From Clostridia bacterium (lineage in GTDB: Bacteria; Bacillota; Clostridia; Christensenellales; CAG-138), in contig JAUNCT010000006.1 in NCBI GenBank assembly GCA_030526425.1, positions 31,483-95,482 of the forward strand: a DNA stretch of 64,000 bases. Reading direction: 5' to 3'. The notes beneath the pieces are model-generated. The model did not search any database and was not told the origin of the DNA. It saw nothing but the letters and a program-made list of their open reading frames with translations. Positions 25,011-33,755 of the stretch are shown here, in pieces. Both the position numbers and the translations under genes were made by a program. Within the stretch, counting starts at the first letter, position 1. Each line of letters opens with the position of its first letter.

Positions 25011-26486
25011 ATGGAAAAACTGCTGCATTTGAAACAAATCAACAAGGCCTTCAACAGCGTGCAGGTCTTGTTCGATGTGGATCTTGAATTGTACAGCGGC
25101 GACGTACTGTGCCTCGTCGGCGAAAACGGCGCGGGCAAATCGACGCTGATCAAAATACTGTCCGGTGCGGAGGCGCCCTCCTCCGGCACGATCGAGGTGT
25201 TCGGGAAGAGCTTTTCCCGCATGCACCTCCGCGACGCGATCGATATGGGCATCGCCGTGATCTATCAGGACGCGGACCTCGTGGATACGCTGACCATCGC
25301 GGACAACGTGTTCCTCGGCGAGGAGCTGAAGAAGGGACCCTTCGTGGACCGCAAGCGTCAGGAGAAGATCACGCAGGAGATCATCGACAAGCTGGGGCTC
25401 GACCTCGACGCGGGCACGCCCGTTTCCGCCCTTTCCCCCGGGCAGAAGCAGTGCACGCAGATCGTGAAGGCGGTGAAGCGCGACGCGCGCATCGTCGTGA
25501 TGGACGAACCCACCTCCTCGCTCGGCAAGCGCGAAACGGAAGCGCTGATGCGGCTCGTCAAGCAGCTCGCCGCCGAAGGGCGCGGCATCATCTACATCTC
25601 CCACTACCTCGAAGAGGTGTTCGAGCTCGGCAACCGCGCATTGGTTCTGAAGGACGGACACTACATCTGCACGATGGACCTGAAGGACACGACGCCCGAC
25701 GAGCTCGTGCAGAAGATGGTCGGCCGTTCCGCCTCGAGCTTTTACGCCAGAGAAGCGAGTGAGATCCGCGAGGGCACGCTCGAGGTGCGCGACTACTGCG
25801 CGCCGAGCGGCGTGAAGCACGTGAGCTTCACCGTGCGCCGCGGCGAGATCTTCGGTCTCGGCGGGCTTGCGGGCGCGGGGCGCAGCGAGCTGATGCGCGC
25901 CGTATACGGCTGCGACCCGAAGACCTCGGGCACGCTTCTCATCGACGGCGAGGACATCACGCCGAAGAGCCCGAAGGATGCCGTTGCGAAGGGCTTTTAC
26001 ATGATCTTCGAGAACCGCAAGCAGGAGAGCATGTTCAACATCCGCCCGATCTCCGAAAACATCATGATCTCGCACAACGAACGGAAGGAATTCATCGACC
26101 TCAAGAAGGAACGCGAGACCGTCGACTTCCAGATCCAAGACCTGCACATCAAGACCTTCTCGCAGGAGGTCGAGGGGCAGAACCTTTCCGGCGGCAACCA
26201 GCAGAAGATGGTGCTGAGCCGCTGGCTCGTGGACGACGGGCGCGTGTACGTGTTCGACGAACCGACCAAGGGCGTGGACGTCGGCGCGAAGGAGGAGATC
26301 TACCGCCGCATCGTGTCGCTCGCGAAGCAGGGCAAGTACGTGATCGTCATCAGCTCGGTGCTGCCCGAGCTCATCAGCCTGAGCGACCGCATCGGCGTGA
26401 TGCGCAACGGCGAGCTCGTGAACATCGTCGACCGGAGCGAAGCGAGCGAGAGCAGCCTCGTGAAAGAATTCATCGGCATCCAATAA
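25011..26486 (+). CDS. RbsA/MglA-type double ABC ATPase
   Basis: 491 residues from ATG 25011, chosen because GAGGGA precedes it at good spacing; ATG 24999 is only 2-3 nt from its purine stretch. The first ABC domain has GENGAGKST, LSPGQKQ and VVMDEPTSS. The second has a degenerate Walker A (GLAGAGRSE), LSGGNQQKM and VFDEPTKGVDVGAK. Both are features of sugar importers of the ribose/galactose class, in which only one site is fully active. It works with the permease 12 nt downstream. Confidence 0.93.
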   Translation: MEKLLHLKQINKAFNSVQVLFDVDLELYSGDVLCLVGENGAGKSTLIKILSGAEAPSSGTIEVFGKSFSRMHLRDAIDMGIAVIYQDADLVDTLTIADNVFLGEELKKGPFVDRKRQEKITQEIIDKLGLDLDAGTPVSALSPGQKQCTQIVKAVKRDARIVVMDEPTSSLGKRETEALMRLVKQLAAEGRGIIYISHYLEEVFELGNRALVLKDGHYICTMDLKDTTPDELVQKMVGRSASSFYAREASEIREGTLEVRDYCAPSGVKHVSFTVRRGEIFGLGGLAGAGRSELMRAVYGCDPKTSGTLLIDGEDITPKSPKDAVAKGFYMIFENRKQESMFNIRPISENIMISHNERKEFIDLKKERETVDFQIQDLHIKTFSQEVEGQNLSGGNQQKMVLSRWLVDDGRVYVFDEPTKGVDVGAKEEIYRRIVSLAKQGKYVIVISSVLPELISLSDRIGVMRNGELVNIVDRSEASESSLVKEFIGIQ

Positions 26487-26498
26487 CGGAGGAACAAC

Positions 26499-27473
26499 AT
26501 GAAAAACCTGAAAAAGCTTTTGTATTCCCAGTGGTTCGTGCTCGTGATCATCATCCTTTTGATCGGCACGGTGACCACGATCGTGAACCCGAAATTCCTG
26601 ACCTGGAAGAACATGCTGGCGATCGTGACGCAGGTGGCGAGCCTCTCCCTCGTCGCCATCGGCGCATCGGTCATGATCGGCTCCGGGCACTTCGATATCT
26701 CCGTCGGCGCGATCATCGGTCTTTGCACCTGCGTGATGGCGATCATGATCAAAAACGGCGTGAACGAATTTCTCGTGTTCCTCGCGGGCGTCGCGCTGGC
26801 GACCTTCTGCTGCGTGCTGAACGGCTCGCTCTCCATCGCCCTCAAAGCCCCCTCGTTCATCATCACGATGGCGACGACGGGCGTGTACACGGGCATCGGT
26901 CTTCTGCTGACGCAGGGCGTGTTGCAGATGATCACCGGCAAGTTCCGCTTCTTCTCCGCCACGAAGGTCTTCGGCTCCGTGCCGATCATGGTGGTCATCG
27001 CTCTCGCGGGCTTCGTCATCGCGTACATCATGCTGAAATTCACGCAGACCGGGCGCCAGATCTACGCCATCGGTTCGAACCCGACGGCGGCGTACCTTTC
27101 CGGCATCAACGTGAACGCGAGCAAGATCAAGTTCTTCGCCATCGACGGTATCCTCGTCGGCATCGCGGCGGCGATGTACCTCTCCCGCCTCGGTTCGGGT
27201 CTGCCCTCCTACGGCGCGGGCATGGAAATGAACGCGATGGGCGCGGTCGTCATCGGCGGCACCCCGATCTCCGGCGGTAAGGCGAGCATCGGCGGCACGC
27301 TGTGCGGCGTTCTGCTCATCGGTCTGATCTCGAACTCGCTGAACATGATGCACGTCGACGCGTTCTGGCAGGACATCGCCTCCGGCGCGCTGATCATCCT
27401 TGCGCTGGCGATCTCCGCGGTGCGCACGAAGCTCGCGGCGAAGCAGCAGGCGGAAGCCGCGAAGAAGGCCTGA
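26499..27473 (+). CDS. RbsC-type sugar ABC transporter permease
   Basis: 324 residues with about nine or ten hydrophobic segments. The motif GRQIYAIGSNPTAAYLSGIN and the following GxSxG region (VVIGGTPISGGKASIGGTL) are hallmarks of BPD_transp_2 permeases such as RbsC. It is preceded by GGAGGAACAAC, the same leader seen before the binding protein, and is 12 nt from the ATPase gene. It completes the importer. Confidence 0.93.
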   Translation: MKNLKKLLYSQWFVLVIIILLIGTVTTIVNPKFLTWKNMLAIVTQVASLSLVAIGASVMIGSGHFDISVGAIIGLCTCVMAIMIKNGVNEFLVFLAGVALATFCCVLNGSLSIALKAPSFIITMATTGVYTGIGLLLTQGVLQMITGKFRFFSATKVFGSVPIMVVIALAGFVIAYIMLKFTQTGRQIYAIGSNPTAAYLSGINVNASKIKFFAIDGILVGIAAAMYLSRLGSGLPSYGAGMEMNAMGAVVIGGTPISGGKASIGGTLCGVLLIGLISNSLNMMHVDAFWQDIASGALIILALAISAVRTKLAAKQQAEAAKKA

Positions 27474-27521
27474 CCTTCGGAAGGCATTGCTCAAACCCCA
27501 ACGACAAACAGGAGAAAACCC

Positions 27522-28940
27522 ATGACGAAAGTAGCGATCATCGGCGCGGGAAGCCTCGTCTTCACCAAGCAGTTTCTGAACGACATGTTCAACACCCCCT
27601 GTATGGCCGGCACGACCTATATGCTGATGGGTCCCACGATGTGGAAGCTCGAAAAGATGAAGCAGTACGCCGACCAGCTGATCGACAAGAACGGCATCGA
27701 CGCGAAGATCGAATGCACGACCGACCGCAGGGAAGCCCTGAAGGGCGCGGATTTCGTGATCTGCACCTTCCTCATCGGCGGCAACGACGCCTACAAGTAC
27801 GACATCGAGATCCCGCTGAAGTACGGCGTCGACCAGTGCATCGGCGATTCCTTGGGACCCGGCGGCGTATTCCGCATGCTGCGCACCGCCCCCGTCATCG
27901 CCGAGCTCGGGCGCGAGATCGACGAGCTGTGCCCGAACGCCTACATCCTCAACTACGTGAACCCGATGGGCGCCGTTTGCACGACCTTTGCCAAGTGCAC
28001 CAAGGCGCAGGTCGTGGGGCTTTGCCACGGCGTGCAGACCACGCTGGACCTCATCTCCGGCTACACGAACGTGCCGAAGGACGAGATCGACTATGTGAAC
28101 GCGGGCATCAACCACATGGACTGGTTCCTCAAGCTCGAGCACAAGGGGCGCGACCTCTACCCCCTGCTCAAGGAGAACATGGAAAAGCCCGAGTACTACA
28201 AGAACGAAAAGGTCCGCGGCGAGCTGATGCGCCACTGCGGCTACTTCATGACCGAGTCCTCCGGGCACCTTTCCGAGTACATCCCGTGGTTCCGCAGCAG
28301 CCGCGAAGCGCTGGACACCTACTGCGACGAACCGATGTTCGGCGGCGAGACCGGCGCGGCGCTGAAGTTCAACACCGCCATTGCCGAGAAGTTCAAGAAC
28401 ACCGACGTGTTCTCCATCGAAAGCGGTGAGCTCGAGCCCCGTTCGAAGGAGTACTGCTCCTACATCATCGAGGCGATCATGACGGGCGTTCCCTTCCGCT
28501 TCAGCGGCAACATTTCGAACCGCAACGGCTCGATCGCGAACCTGCCGCTCGACGCAACGGTCGAAGTGCCCGTATACGCCGACAAGGAGGGCTTCCACCC
28601 CTACAACGTTGGGCGCATCCCCGCACACCTCGCGGCGATGAACATGAGCAACATCTCCGTGCAGGGGCTCGCCTCCGAAGCGGCGCTGACCGGAGACCCC
28701 GAGCTCGCGTTCTGGGCCTGCGCGATGGACCCGCTGACGAGCACGAAGCTCACGCTGAGAGACTGCCGCAGAATGGTCGCCGAGCTGTTCGAGGCGGAGC
28801 GCAAGTGGCTGCCGCAGTTCGAAGGCAAAACGCTGAAAGCCGTGGAAGATGTGGAGATCCCCGAAGGTACGGTGGGCGTGCCCGTGCCGACCGACCCCGC
28901 GCTTGCGATCAACGAGCGTTTCGGCAAACTCGCGGAGTGA
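27522..28940 (+). CDS. Glycoside hydrolase family 4 (MelA/LplD-like)
   Basis: 472 residues, normal length for GH4. The N-terminal NAD+ site is VAIIGAGSLVFTKQFLNDM. Metal and substrate residues appear in NYVNPMGA (Asn), GLCHGVQ (the Cys-His pair for Mn2+) and GINHMDWF. The CHG/CHS form is that of the alpha-galactosidase/alpha-glucuronidase branch rather than the 6-phospho branch. GH4 enzymes cleave by an oxidation-elimination route needing NAD+ and divalent metal. As the last gene after a sugar importer (48-nt gap) it probably hydrolyses the imported glycoside. The exact sugar is unassigned. Confidence 0.9.
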   Translation: MTKVAIIGAGSLVFTKQFLNDMFNTPCMAGTTYMLMGPTMWKLEKMKQYADQLIDKNGIDAKIECTTDRREALKGADFVICTFLIGGNDAYKYDIEIPLKYGVDQCIGDSLGPGGVFRMLRTAPVIAELGREIDELCPNAYILNYVNPMGAVCTTFAKCTKAQVVGLCHGVQTTLDLISGYTNVPKDEIDYVNAGINHMDWFLKLEHKGRDLYPLLKENMEKPEYYKNEKVRGELMRHCGYFMTESSGHLSEYIPWFRSSREALDTYCDEPMFGGETGAALKFNTAIAEKFKNTDVFSIESGELEPRSKEYCSYIIEAIMTGVPFRFSGNISNRNGSIANLPLDATVEVPVYADKEGFHPYNVGRIPAHLAAMNMSNISVQGLASEAALTGDPELAFWACAMDPLTSTKLTLRDCRRMVAELFEAERKWLPQFEGKTLKAVEDVEIPEGTVGVPVPTDPALAINERFGKLAE

Positions 28941-29283
28941 AGAGTTTGCAAGAAAATCCTTGTTTTGCGGGGGAAAACCGATTTGAAAATCGGTAAACGG
29001 TTTCTGCGAAGCAAAACCGTCCCGGCAGTGCTGTTATTAACAGCATGAGAGGGCCCCCGCGCCCCCTTTCCCCAAACTTTTGGGGATTTTTATTTTTTTG
29101 GGGGTTCGTGGGGCTGAAAGCGAAAATTCCGGATATCGATCTTCGGGACTTGAATGCCGGGTTGCAAACCGAAGATCCGGAAGGTGAATTGTAAAACCAA
29201 GTGCAACGCGCACGCGTACGGTGGGGTGTTTCGGTGCGTTTGGCGCTTTGTTCGCTCTGTTGTGAAAAAAATTCAAAAACCCA
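28941..29283 (+). other. Hairpin-rich intergenic region ahead of feo
   Basis: No gene seen. It holds several dyads: ACCGATTT/AAATCGGT (about 28978-28998), an ACGGTTT...AAACCGT-like arm pair around 29003-29030, GCTGTTA/TAACAGC (about 29030-29045), and the T-rich terminator at 29070. Between 29100 and 29283 nothing specific is visible apart from the start of the feo promoter. Confidence 0.55.
29070..29099 (+). terminator. Rho-independent terminator of the sugar/GH4 operon
   Basis: CCCCAA, loop ACTT, TTGGGG, then ATTTTTATTTTTTT. The motif resembles the hairpin near 62990-63020. Confidence 0.85.
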
Positions 29284-29312
29284 TTGACAAGTTAGCATTC
29301 GCTAACTATAAT
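29284..29312 (+). promoter_or_regulatory. feo operon promoter
   Basis: TTGACA (29284-29289), exactly 17 nt, TATAAT (29307-29312): a consensus sigma-A promoter. The spacer is filled by the first operator dyad. Confidence 0.9.
29291..29306 (+). promoter_or_regulatory. feo operator 1 (in promoter spacer)
   Basis: GTTAGCATTCGCTAAC, a perfect GTTAGC/GCTAAC inverted repeat with a 4-nt centre, filling the gap between -35 and -10. A bound protein would block RNA polymerase. The half-site resembles DtxR/MntR-family boxes (GTTAG...CTAAC). Confidence 0.82.
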
Positions 29313-29324
29313 AATGTTCCGTCA

Positions 29325-29340
29325 GTTAGCAACAGCTAAC
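29325..29340 (+). promoter_or_regulatory. feo operator 2 (downstream of start site)
   Basis: GTTAGCAACAGCTAAC, the same GTTAGC-n4-GCTAAC dyad, centred 34 bp from operator 1, in the early transcribed region. Confidence 0.8.
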
Positions 29341-29396
29341 CATCGTATGGCACCTTGCGGACGGCAAACCGCATCGGTCGCGGAAGGAGAAAACGC

Positions 29397-29606
29397 ATGC
29401 CTTTGAATTACGCAAGCACCGGAGAGACGCTGACCGTGAAGCGCATCGGCGGGACGCCGGAGGTCAAAAAACACCTCGAAAACCTCGGCTTCCGGGTCGG
29501 CGGTGAGATCTCCGTCGTCACGACGCTGAACGGCAACCTCATCGTCAAGGTCAAGGAAAGCAGGATCGCCCTGAGCGACACCCTCGCCCAAAAGATCGCG
29601 GTCTGA
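29397..29606 (+). CDS. feoA: FeoA-family protein (first copy)
   Basis: 69 residues from ATG 29397 (AAGGAGA at 29384-29390); an upstream in-frame ATG at 29355 lacks a ribosome site. An SH3-like FeoA fold is indicated by L..TGETLTVKRIGG, LENLGFRVGGEISVV, NLIVKVKESRIALS. It is the more divergent of the two copies. FeoA-type proteins bind or modulate FeoB for ferrous iron uptake. Confidence 0.88.
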   Translation: MPLNYASTGETLTVKRIGGTPEVKKHLENLGFRVGGEISVVTTLNGNLIVKVKESRIALSDTLAQKIAV

Positions 29607-29627
29607 AGCATAAAGGAGGAACACGCA

Positions 29628-29849
29628 TTGAAGACACTGAACGACATCGGCATCGGCGAAAGCGCCGTCGTCACGCGGTTGAACGGCGAAGGCGCCGTGA
29701 AGCGGCGCATCATGGACATGGGGCTGACGAAGCACACCACCGTGCGCGTCAAAAAGGTCGCGCCCCTCGGCGACCCCATCGAGCTCGAAGTCCGGGGGTA
29801 CGCGCTGTCGATCCGCAAGGCGGACGCGGCATTGATCGAAGTCGAATAA
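29628..29849 (+). CDS. feoA: FeoA-family protein (second copy)
   Basis: 73 residues beginning at a TTG (29628) with AAAGGAGG eight bases upstream. Contains the FeoA pattern G....V..L.G...KRRIMDMGL, then VRVKKVAPLGDPIELEVRGYALSIRK, typical of canonical FeoA. Lies 21 nt after the first copy and 87 nt before feoB, that gap holding a third operator. Confidence 0.92.
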   Translation: MKTLNDIGIGESAVVTRLNGEGAVKRRIMDMGLTKHTTVRVKKVAPLGDPIELEVRGYALSIRKADAALIEVE

Positions 29850-29885
29850 CACCACGGCGGACTGCCGTTCTTTTTTCAGGCGACA

Positions 29886-29901
29886 GTTAGCACAGACTAA
29901 C
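29886..29901 (+). promoter_or_regulatory. feo operator 3 (between feoA2 and feoB)
   Basis: GTTAGCACAGACTAAC: the same 16-bp geometry with one mismatch (ACTAAC for GCTAAC). It suggests separate control of feoB or binding-induced looping. No obvious -10/-35 surrounds it. Confidence 0.7.
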
Positions 29902-29936
29902 CGCTCAAAGCTCAACGGAGCAGAAAGGAAACCAAC

Positions 29937-32327
29937 ATGAATTTGCGCATCGCGCTTGCGGGAAACCCCAACTGCGGAAAGACAACCCTGTTCAACGCCC
30001 TCACGGGGTCGAACCAATTCGTCGGCAACTGGCCCGGCGTGACCGTCGAAAAGAAGGAAGGCACGCTGAAACGGCACCCGGAGGTGACCGTCACGGACCT
30101 GCCCGGCATCTACTCCCTTTCCCCCTACACCCCCGAGGAGATCGTCGCGCGGAATCACCTCACCGGCGAACGTCCCGATGTGATTTTGAACATCGTCGAC
30201 GCAACGAACCTCGAGCGGAACCTCTACCTCACGACGCAGCTCACCGAGCTCGGCATCCCCGTGGTGATCGCGCTGAACATGATGGACCTCGTGCGGAAAA
30301 ACGGGGACCGCATCGACACCGCGGCGCTTTCCGAACGGCTCGGCTGCAAGGTCGTCGAGATCTCCGCGCTGAAGGGCACGGGCATCGAAGAAGCCGCCGA
30401 GGCCGCGATCGCTGCTGCGAACGACCGCGACTTCTCCCCCGCGACCGTTTTTTCGGAACCCGTCGAACGCGCGCTGACCGCCATTGCGGAAAGCGCGCTG
30501 TGGCACACGCCCGAAGCCACGCAGCGCTGGTTCGCGCTGAAGCTGTTCGAGCGTGACGAGAAGATCGCGGAATTGCTCTCCCTTTCGGCGCAAGCGCTTG
30601 CGGAGGTCGATCGCACCGTTGCCGCCGTGGAGCGGGAACTCAACGACGACGCGGAGAGCATCGTCACCGGGGAACGGTATGCGTTCATTTCGGAAGTGCT
30701 GCAGGGCAGTTACAAAAAGGCGAACGCGGGCAAAGCGAGCACCTCGGACAAGATCGACCGCATCGTCACGAACCGTTGGCTGGGGCTGCCGGTGTTCGCA
30801 GCGGTGATGTTCCTCGTCTACTGGGTCTCGATGGTCGGCATCGGCACCCCCGCGACGGACTTTGTGAACGACGGCGTGTTCGGAGACGGCTTCCACCTGT
30901 TCGGCGACGGCGGTTACGCCGAGGTCGCGGAGCGCTACGCCGAAGCGAGCGCCGTGAACGACGCTTACGAAGCCTACGTGGCGGAGCACGGCACCGCGCC
31001 CGCGGGGGACTTTCCCGTGGTGATCGAGGACGAAGAAACGCTTGAGGTTTCGGAAACGACCGCAACGCTTGCGGACTATGCGAACGCGCAGCAAACGCTT
31101 GCGGAGCTCGGCGGTGAACCGGACCCGGCGGAATACGGCGTGTGGATCCCCGGCATCCCGGTGCTTGCGGAGCGCGCGCTGGACGCCCTCGGGACCGCCG
31201 ATTGGCTCAAGGGGCTCGTGCTCGACGGCATCGTCGCGGGCGTGGGCGCCGTGCTCGGCTTCGTGCCGCAGATGCTGGTGCTCTTTTTCATGCTCGCGTG
31301 CCTCGAGGCGTGCGGCTACATGGCGCGCATCGCCTTCGTGCTCGACCGCGTGTTCCGCAGGTTCGGTCTTTCGGGCAAGTCCTTCATCCCGATGCTCATC
31401 GGCACGGGCTGCGGCGTTCCGGGCGTGATGGCTTCGCGCACGATCGAAAACGAGAGCGACCGCCGCATGACCATCCTCACGACGACGTTCATCCCCTGCG
31501 GCGCGAAGGTGCCGTTCATCTCCATGATCGCGGGAGCGATCTTCGGCGGCTCCGCTTGGGTCGCGACCTCGGCGTACTTCGTCGGCATGGCGGCGATCGT
31601 CGTTTCGGGCGTGATGCTGAAAAAGACGCGCATGTTCGCGGGCGAGCCCGCGCCGTTTGTGATGGAGCTGCCCGCCTATCACCTGCCGACGCTCGGCAAC
31701 GTGCTCCGCTCGATGTGGGAACGCGGAAGTTCCTTCATCAAAAAGGCGGGCACGATCATCCTCCTGTCGACGGTCGTGGTGTGGTTCTTGACCCGCTTCG
31801 GCTTCACTGCGGAGGGCTTCCGCATGCTCGGTGAGGAGGAACTCGGCAGCTCCGTACTCGCGGCGTTCGGGCGCGGCTTCGCGTGGATCTTCGCGCCGCT
31901 CGGCTGGGGCAACTGGCAGGCCGCCGTCGCATCGGTGACGGGGCTCGTCGCGAAGGAGAACATCGTCGGCACGATGGGCGTGCTGTACGGCGGCGGGGAG
32001 CTGACCGTGTGGCAGGCGCTGGCCAACGCCTTCGACGGGGTCTCCGGGTATTCCTTCCTCGTGTTCAACCTGCTGTGCGCGCCCTGCTTCGCGGCGATCG
32101 GCGCCATCAAGCGCGAAATGAACGACACACGTTGGACGACCTTCGCCATCGCCTACCAGTGCGGCTTCGCCTATGTCGTCGCGCTGATGGTGAACCAGTT
32201 CGGGCGGCTGTTCGCGGGCAATGCGGACCCCATCGGCACCGTGTGCGCGGCGGCGTGCCTTGCGGCGATGCTGTACCTGCTGTTCTTCAAGCGCGCCGGC
32301 AACGCCCGCAAGAACGGAAACGCCTGA
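29937..32327 (+). CDS. feoB: Ferrous iron transport GTPase FeoB
   Basis: 796 residues. The N-terminal G domain has GNPNCGKTTLFN (G1), DLPGIYSL (G3) and NMMD (G4, NxxD). A helical GDI-like spacer follows to ~270. The membrane part includes the two Gate regions with GTGCGVPGVMASRTI and TTFIPCGAKVPF. Gate cysteines and the FVPQMLVLFFMLACLEACGYMARIAF stretch are present in parts. An insert of roughly 70 residues rich in Ala/Glu (about residues 315-400) lies between the first and second membrane segments, facing outside by topology. Takes up Fe2+; cotranscribed with two feoA and the Cys-rich partner. Confidence 0.96.
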   Translation: MNLRIALAGNPNCGKTTLFNALTGSNQFVGNWPGVTVEKKEGTLKRHPEVTVTDLPGIYSLSPYTPEEIVARNHLTGERPDVILNIVDATNLERNLYLTTQLTELGIPVVIALNMMDLVRKNGDRIDTAALSERLGCKVVEISALKGTGIEEAAEAAIAAANDRDFSPATVFSEPVERALTAIAESALWHTPEATQRWFALKLFERDEKIAELLSLSAQALAEVDRTVAAVERELNDDAESIVTGERYAFISEVLQGSYKKANAGKASTSDKIDRIVTNRWLGLPVFAAVMFLVYWVSMVGIGTPATDFVNDGVFGDGFHLFGDGGYAEVAERYAEASAVNDAYEAYVAEHGTAPAGDFPVVIEDEETLEVSETTATLADYANAQQTLAELGGEPDPAEYGVWIPGIPVLAERALDALGTADWLKGLVLDGIVAGVGAVLGFVPQMLVLFFMLACLEACGYMARIAFVLDRVFRRFGLSGKSFIPMLIGTGCGVPGVMASRTIENESDRRMTILTTTFIPCGAKVPFISMIAGAIFGGSAWVATSAYFVGMAAIVVSGVMLKKTRMFAGEPAPFVMELPAYHLPTLGNVLRSMWERGSSFIKKAGTIILLSTVVVWFLTRFGFTAEGFRMLGEEELGSSVLAAFGRGFAWIFAPLGWGNWQAAVASVTGLVAKENIVGTMGVLYGGGELTVWQALANAFDGVSGYSFLVFNLLCAPCFAAIGAIKREMNDTRWTTFAIAYQCGFAYVVALMVNQFGRLFAGNADPIGTVCAAACLAAMLYLLFFKRAGNARKNGNA

Positions 32328-32346
32328 CGAAAGGAGCGATATCCAA

Positions 32347-32541
32347 ATGACGGAATGGTTGAAAGCGAACGCGGGGACGCTCGTCGTTTCCCTCGCGCTG
32401 CTCGGGATCGTGGCGGCGATCGTCCGCAAGATGGTTTGCGACAGAAAAGCCGGCAAAAGCTCCTGCGGGTGCGGATGCAGCCACTGCGCGATGCGGGGCG
32501 CGTGCCACGCAGGCAAAAGCACCGGAACAAAAGAACAATGA
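32347..32541 (+). CDS. FeoB-associated Cys-rich membrane protein
   Basis: 64 residues from ATG 32347 with AAAGGAG upstream. One N-terminal TM helix (~10-27), then a Cys-rich tail with CGCGCSHC and CHAG, matching the FeoB-associated Cys-rich family found after feoB in Bacillota. It may handle metal or redox at the FeoB mouth. The role is not established. Confidence 0.9.
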   Translation: MTEWLKANAGTLVVSLALLGIVAAIVRKMVCDRKAGKSSCGCGCSHCAMRGACHAGKSTGTKEQ

Positions 32542-32578
32542 AAAAACGACCGCGGACGAAATGTCCGCGGTCGTTGTG
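32541..32578. terminator. Bidirectional terminator between feo and the convergent membrane genes
   Basis: 13-bp stem AACGACCGCGGAC/GTCCGCGGTCGTT (32545-32557 with 32563-32575). Six A on the left give a U-run for the minus strand; the plus side has TTGTGCTT. Confidence 0.88.
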
Positions 32579-32580
32579 CT

Positions 32581-33123
32581 TCAGTCGTAATTCTCTTTGA
32601 AGTGAGCGTCTTCGGGTGTCCGGGCTCTCAGCGTCTCCCACACGGTGTCGATCTCATCGGGTGCGGCGAAGACGCGGACCGATGAATAACCGCGCCCGTT
32701 CCCGCGGCTGCGCACTTCGATCCACCCGTATCGTTTGCAACGCTCGGCGATGAAGACGGAATCGAGCCGCAAGCGCCCGATGACCTTGTCGTCGGAAAGG
32801 CGCAGGACCTCGATGGTCTCCCCGCCGATCGTATAGCGCAGGTGTTCCTCCCGCGCGACGTTGTTGCGGGTGATGAGATACGTGATGCCGCCCACGATGA
32901 CGAAGAGCATCGTCATCCCGCCGCCGATGTAAAAGAACATCCGCATTGCGGACGCCCACGAGGTCCCGAGCTGATGCCGCACGATGATGGCGGCAAGGGC
33001 GTAGATGCCCATGCAGACGACGTAAAAGATGCCGACGTCGCGCACGGCGTTTTCGTTGCCCCCGCCCATGACGGAGGTGTGTTCCCAGACCAGACGGTCT
33101 TCCGTTCGTTCGGTGAAAGCCAT
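32581..33123 (-). CDS. Two-TM membrane protein, unknown (second of a pair)
   Basis: 180 residues from ATG at 33123, placed by GAGGAGG in the end of the upstream gene and one base between them. Two hydrophobic segments (~30-50 and ~62-84) are followed by a soluble domain with EVLRLSDDKVIGRLRL, SVFIAERCKRYGW, and the end DTVWETLRARTPEDAHF. Layout and spacing parallel the preceding gene, so the two look like distant paralogues. This resembles the general shape of YcxB-like proteins, which is a weak suggestion. Function unknown. Confidence 0.75.
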   Translation of the reverse strand: MAFTERTEDRLVWEHTSVMGGGNENAVRDVGIFYVVCMGIYALAAIIVRHQLGTSWASAMRMFFYIGGGMTMLFVIVGGITYLITRNNVAREEHLRYTIGGETIEVLRLSDDKVIGRLRLDSVFIAERCKRYGWIEVRSRGNGRGYSSVRVFAAPDEIDTVWETLRARTPEDAHFKENYD

Positions 33124-33124
33124 G

Positions 33125-33595
33125 TCAACCCTCCTCTGTTTCCGCTTGCGGGCAATGCGCCGCAATGAAGTTCCAAACACGCTCGTAATCGCTGTCCCCC
33201 GCGCAGACGGTGACGGTGCGGAACAGCTCGGACAGCTCGATGGCGTTCGTCCTGCGACGTCGCGTCAGCTTGCGGACGGATGCGAACTTCACCTCACCGA
33301 AATCCTCCGGGCAGAAGACGGAAGTTCCGTCCGCCGTGTAGGCGGTGGTGCTGCGCCCCTTGCGCACGATTTTCAGCACGAGGAAGCCCACGAGTTCCGC
33401 GGCGACCACGATGAACGCGAGCACGCCGAACACGGTGAAAGAGCGCTTCGCTTCCGGACCCGAAAGCGCGTACAGCGCGGCAAACAGCCCCACGAAAAAG
33501 CCCGTCGCCCCCAGCACGCCCATCAAGATCCAAAAGACTTTTTCCCTGCGCAGCGGCAGGGTGTATTCCCAACGGAATTCCGGTTCGTTCTGCAT
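33125..33595 (-). CDS. Two-TM membrane protein, unknown (first of a pair)
   Basis: 156 residues from ATG at 33595, chosen for GGAGG seven bases upstream and an extended -10 (TGCTACAAT on the minus strand, 33623-33631). Two TM helices at ~23-45 and ~58-80. The C-terminal domain carries SVFCPEDFGEVKFASVRKL and ends RVWNFIAAHCPQAETEEG, comparable in position to the second protein's WETLRAR end. It is translationally adjacent to that gene and probably acts with it in the membrane. No enzymatic motif seen. Confidence 0.75.
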   Translation of the reverse strand: MQNEPEFRWEYTLPLRREKVFWILMGVLGATGFFVGLFAALYALSGPEAKRSFTVFGVLAFIVVAAELVGFLVLKIVRKGRSTTAYTADGTSVFCPEDFGEVKFASVRKLTRRRRTNAIELSELFRTVTVCAGDSDYERVWNFIAAHCPQAETEEG

Positions 33596-33622
33596 GGTTT
33601 CCTCCACGGTGTCGTTACCCGT

Positions 33623-33631
33623 ATTGTAGCA
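33623..33631 (-). promoter_or_regulatory. Extended -10 for the paired membrane genes
   Basis: On the minus strand TGCTACAAT, i.e. TGn plus TACAAT, about 28 nt before the start codon. No clear -35. Confidence 0.55.
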
Positions 33632-33755
33632 CACTTTCGCGATGCCGTGCCGGAAAGTATGCGGATAAGCCGTATTTTTCCGCAGGACACATCCGACCGG
33701 GTGCTCCTTCCCTCCCGTATACGAACAATTCAAATTTTCTATCACAATTCGGATA

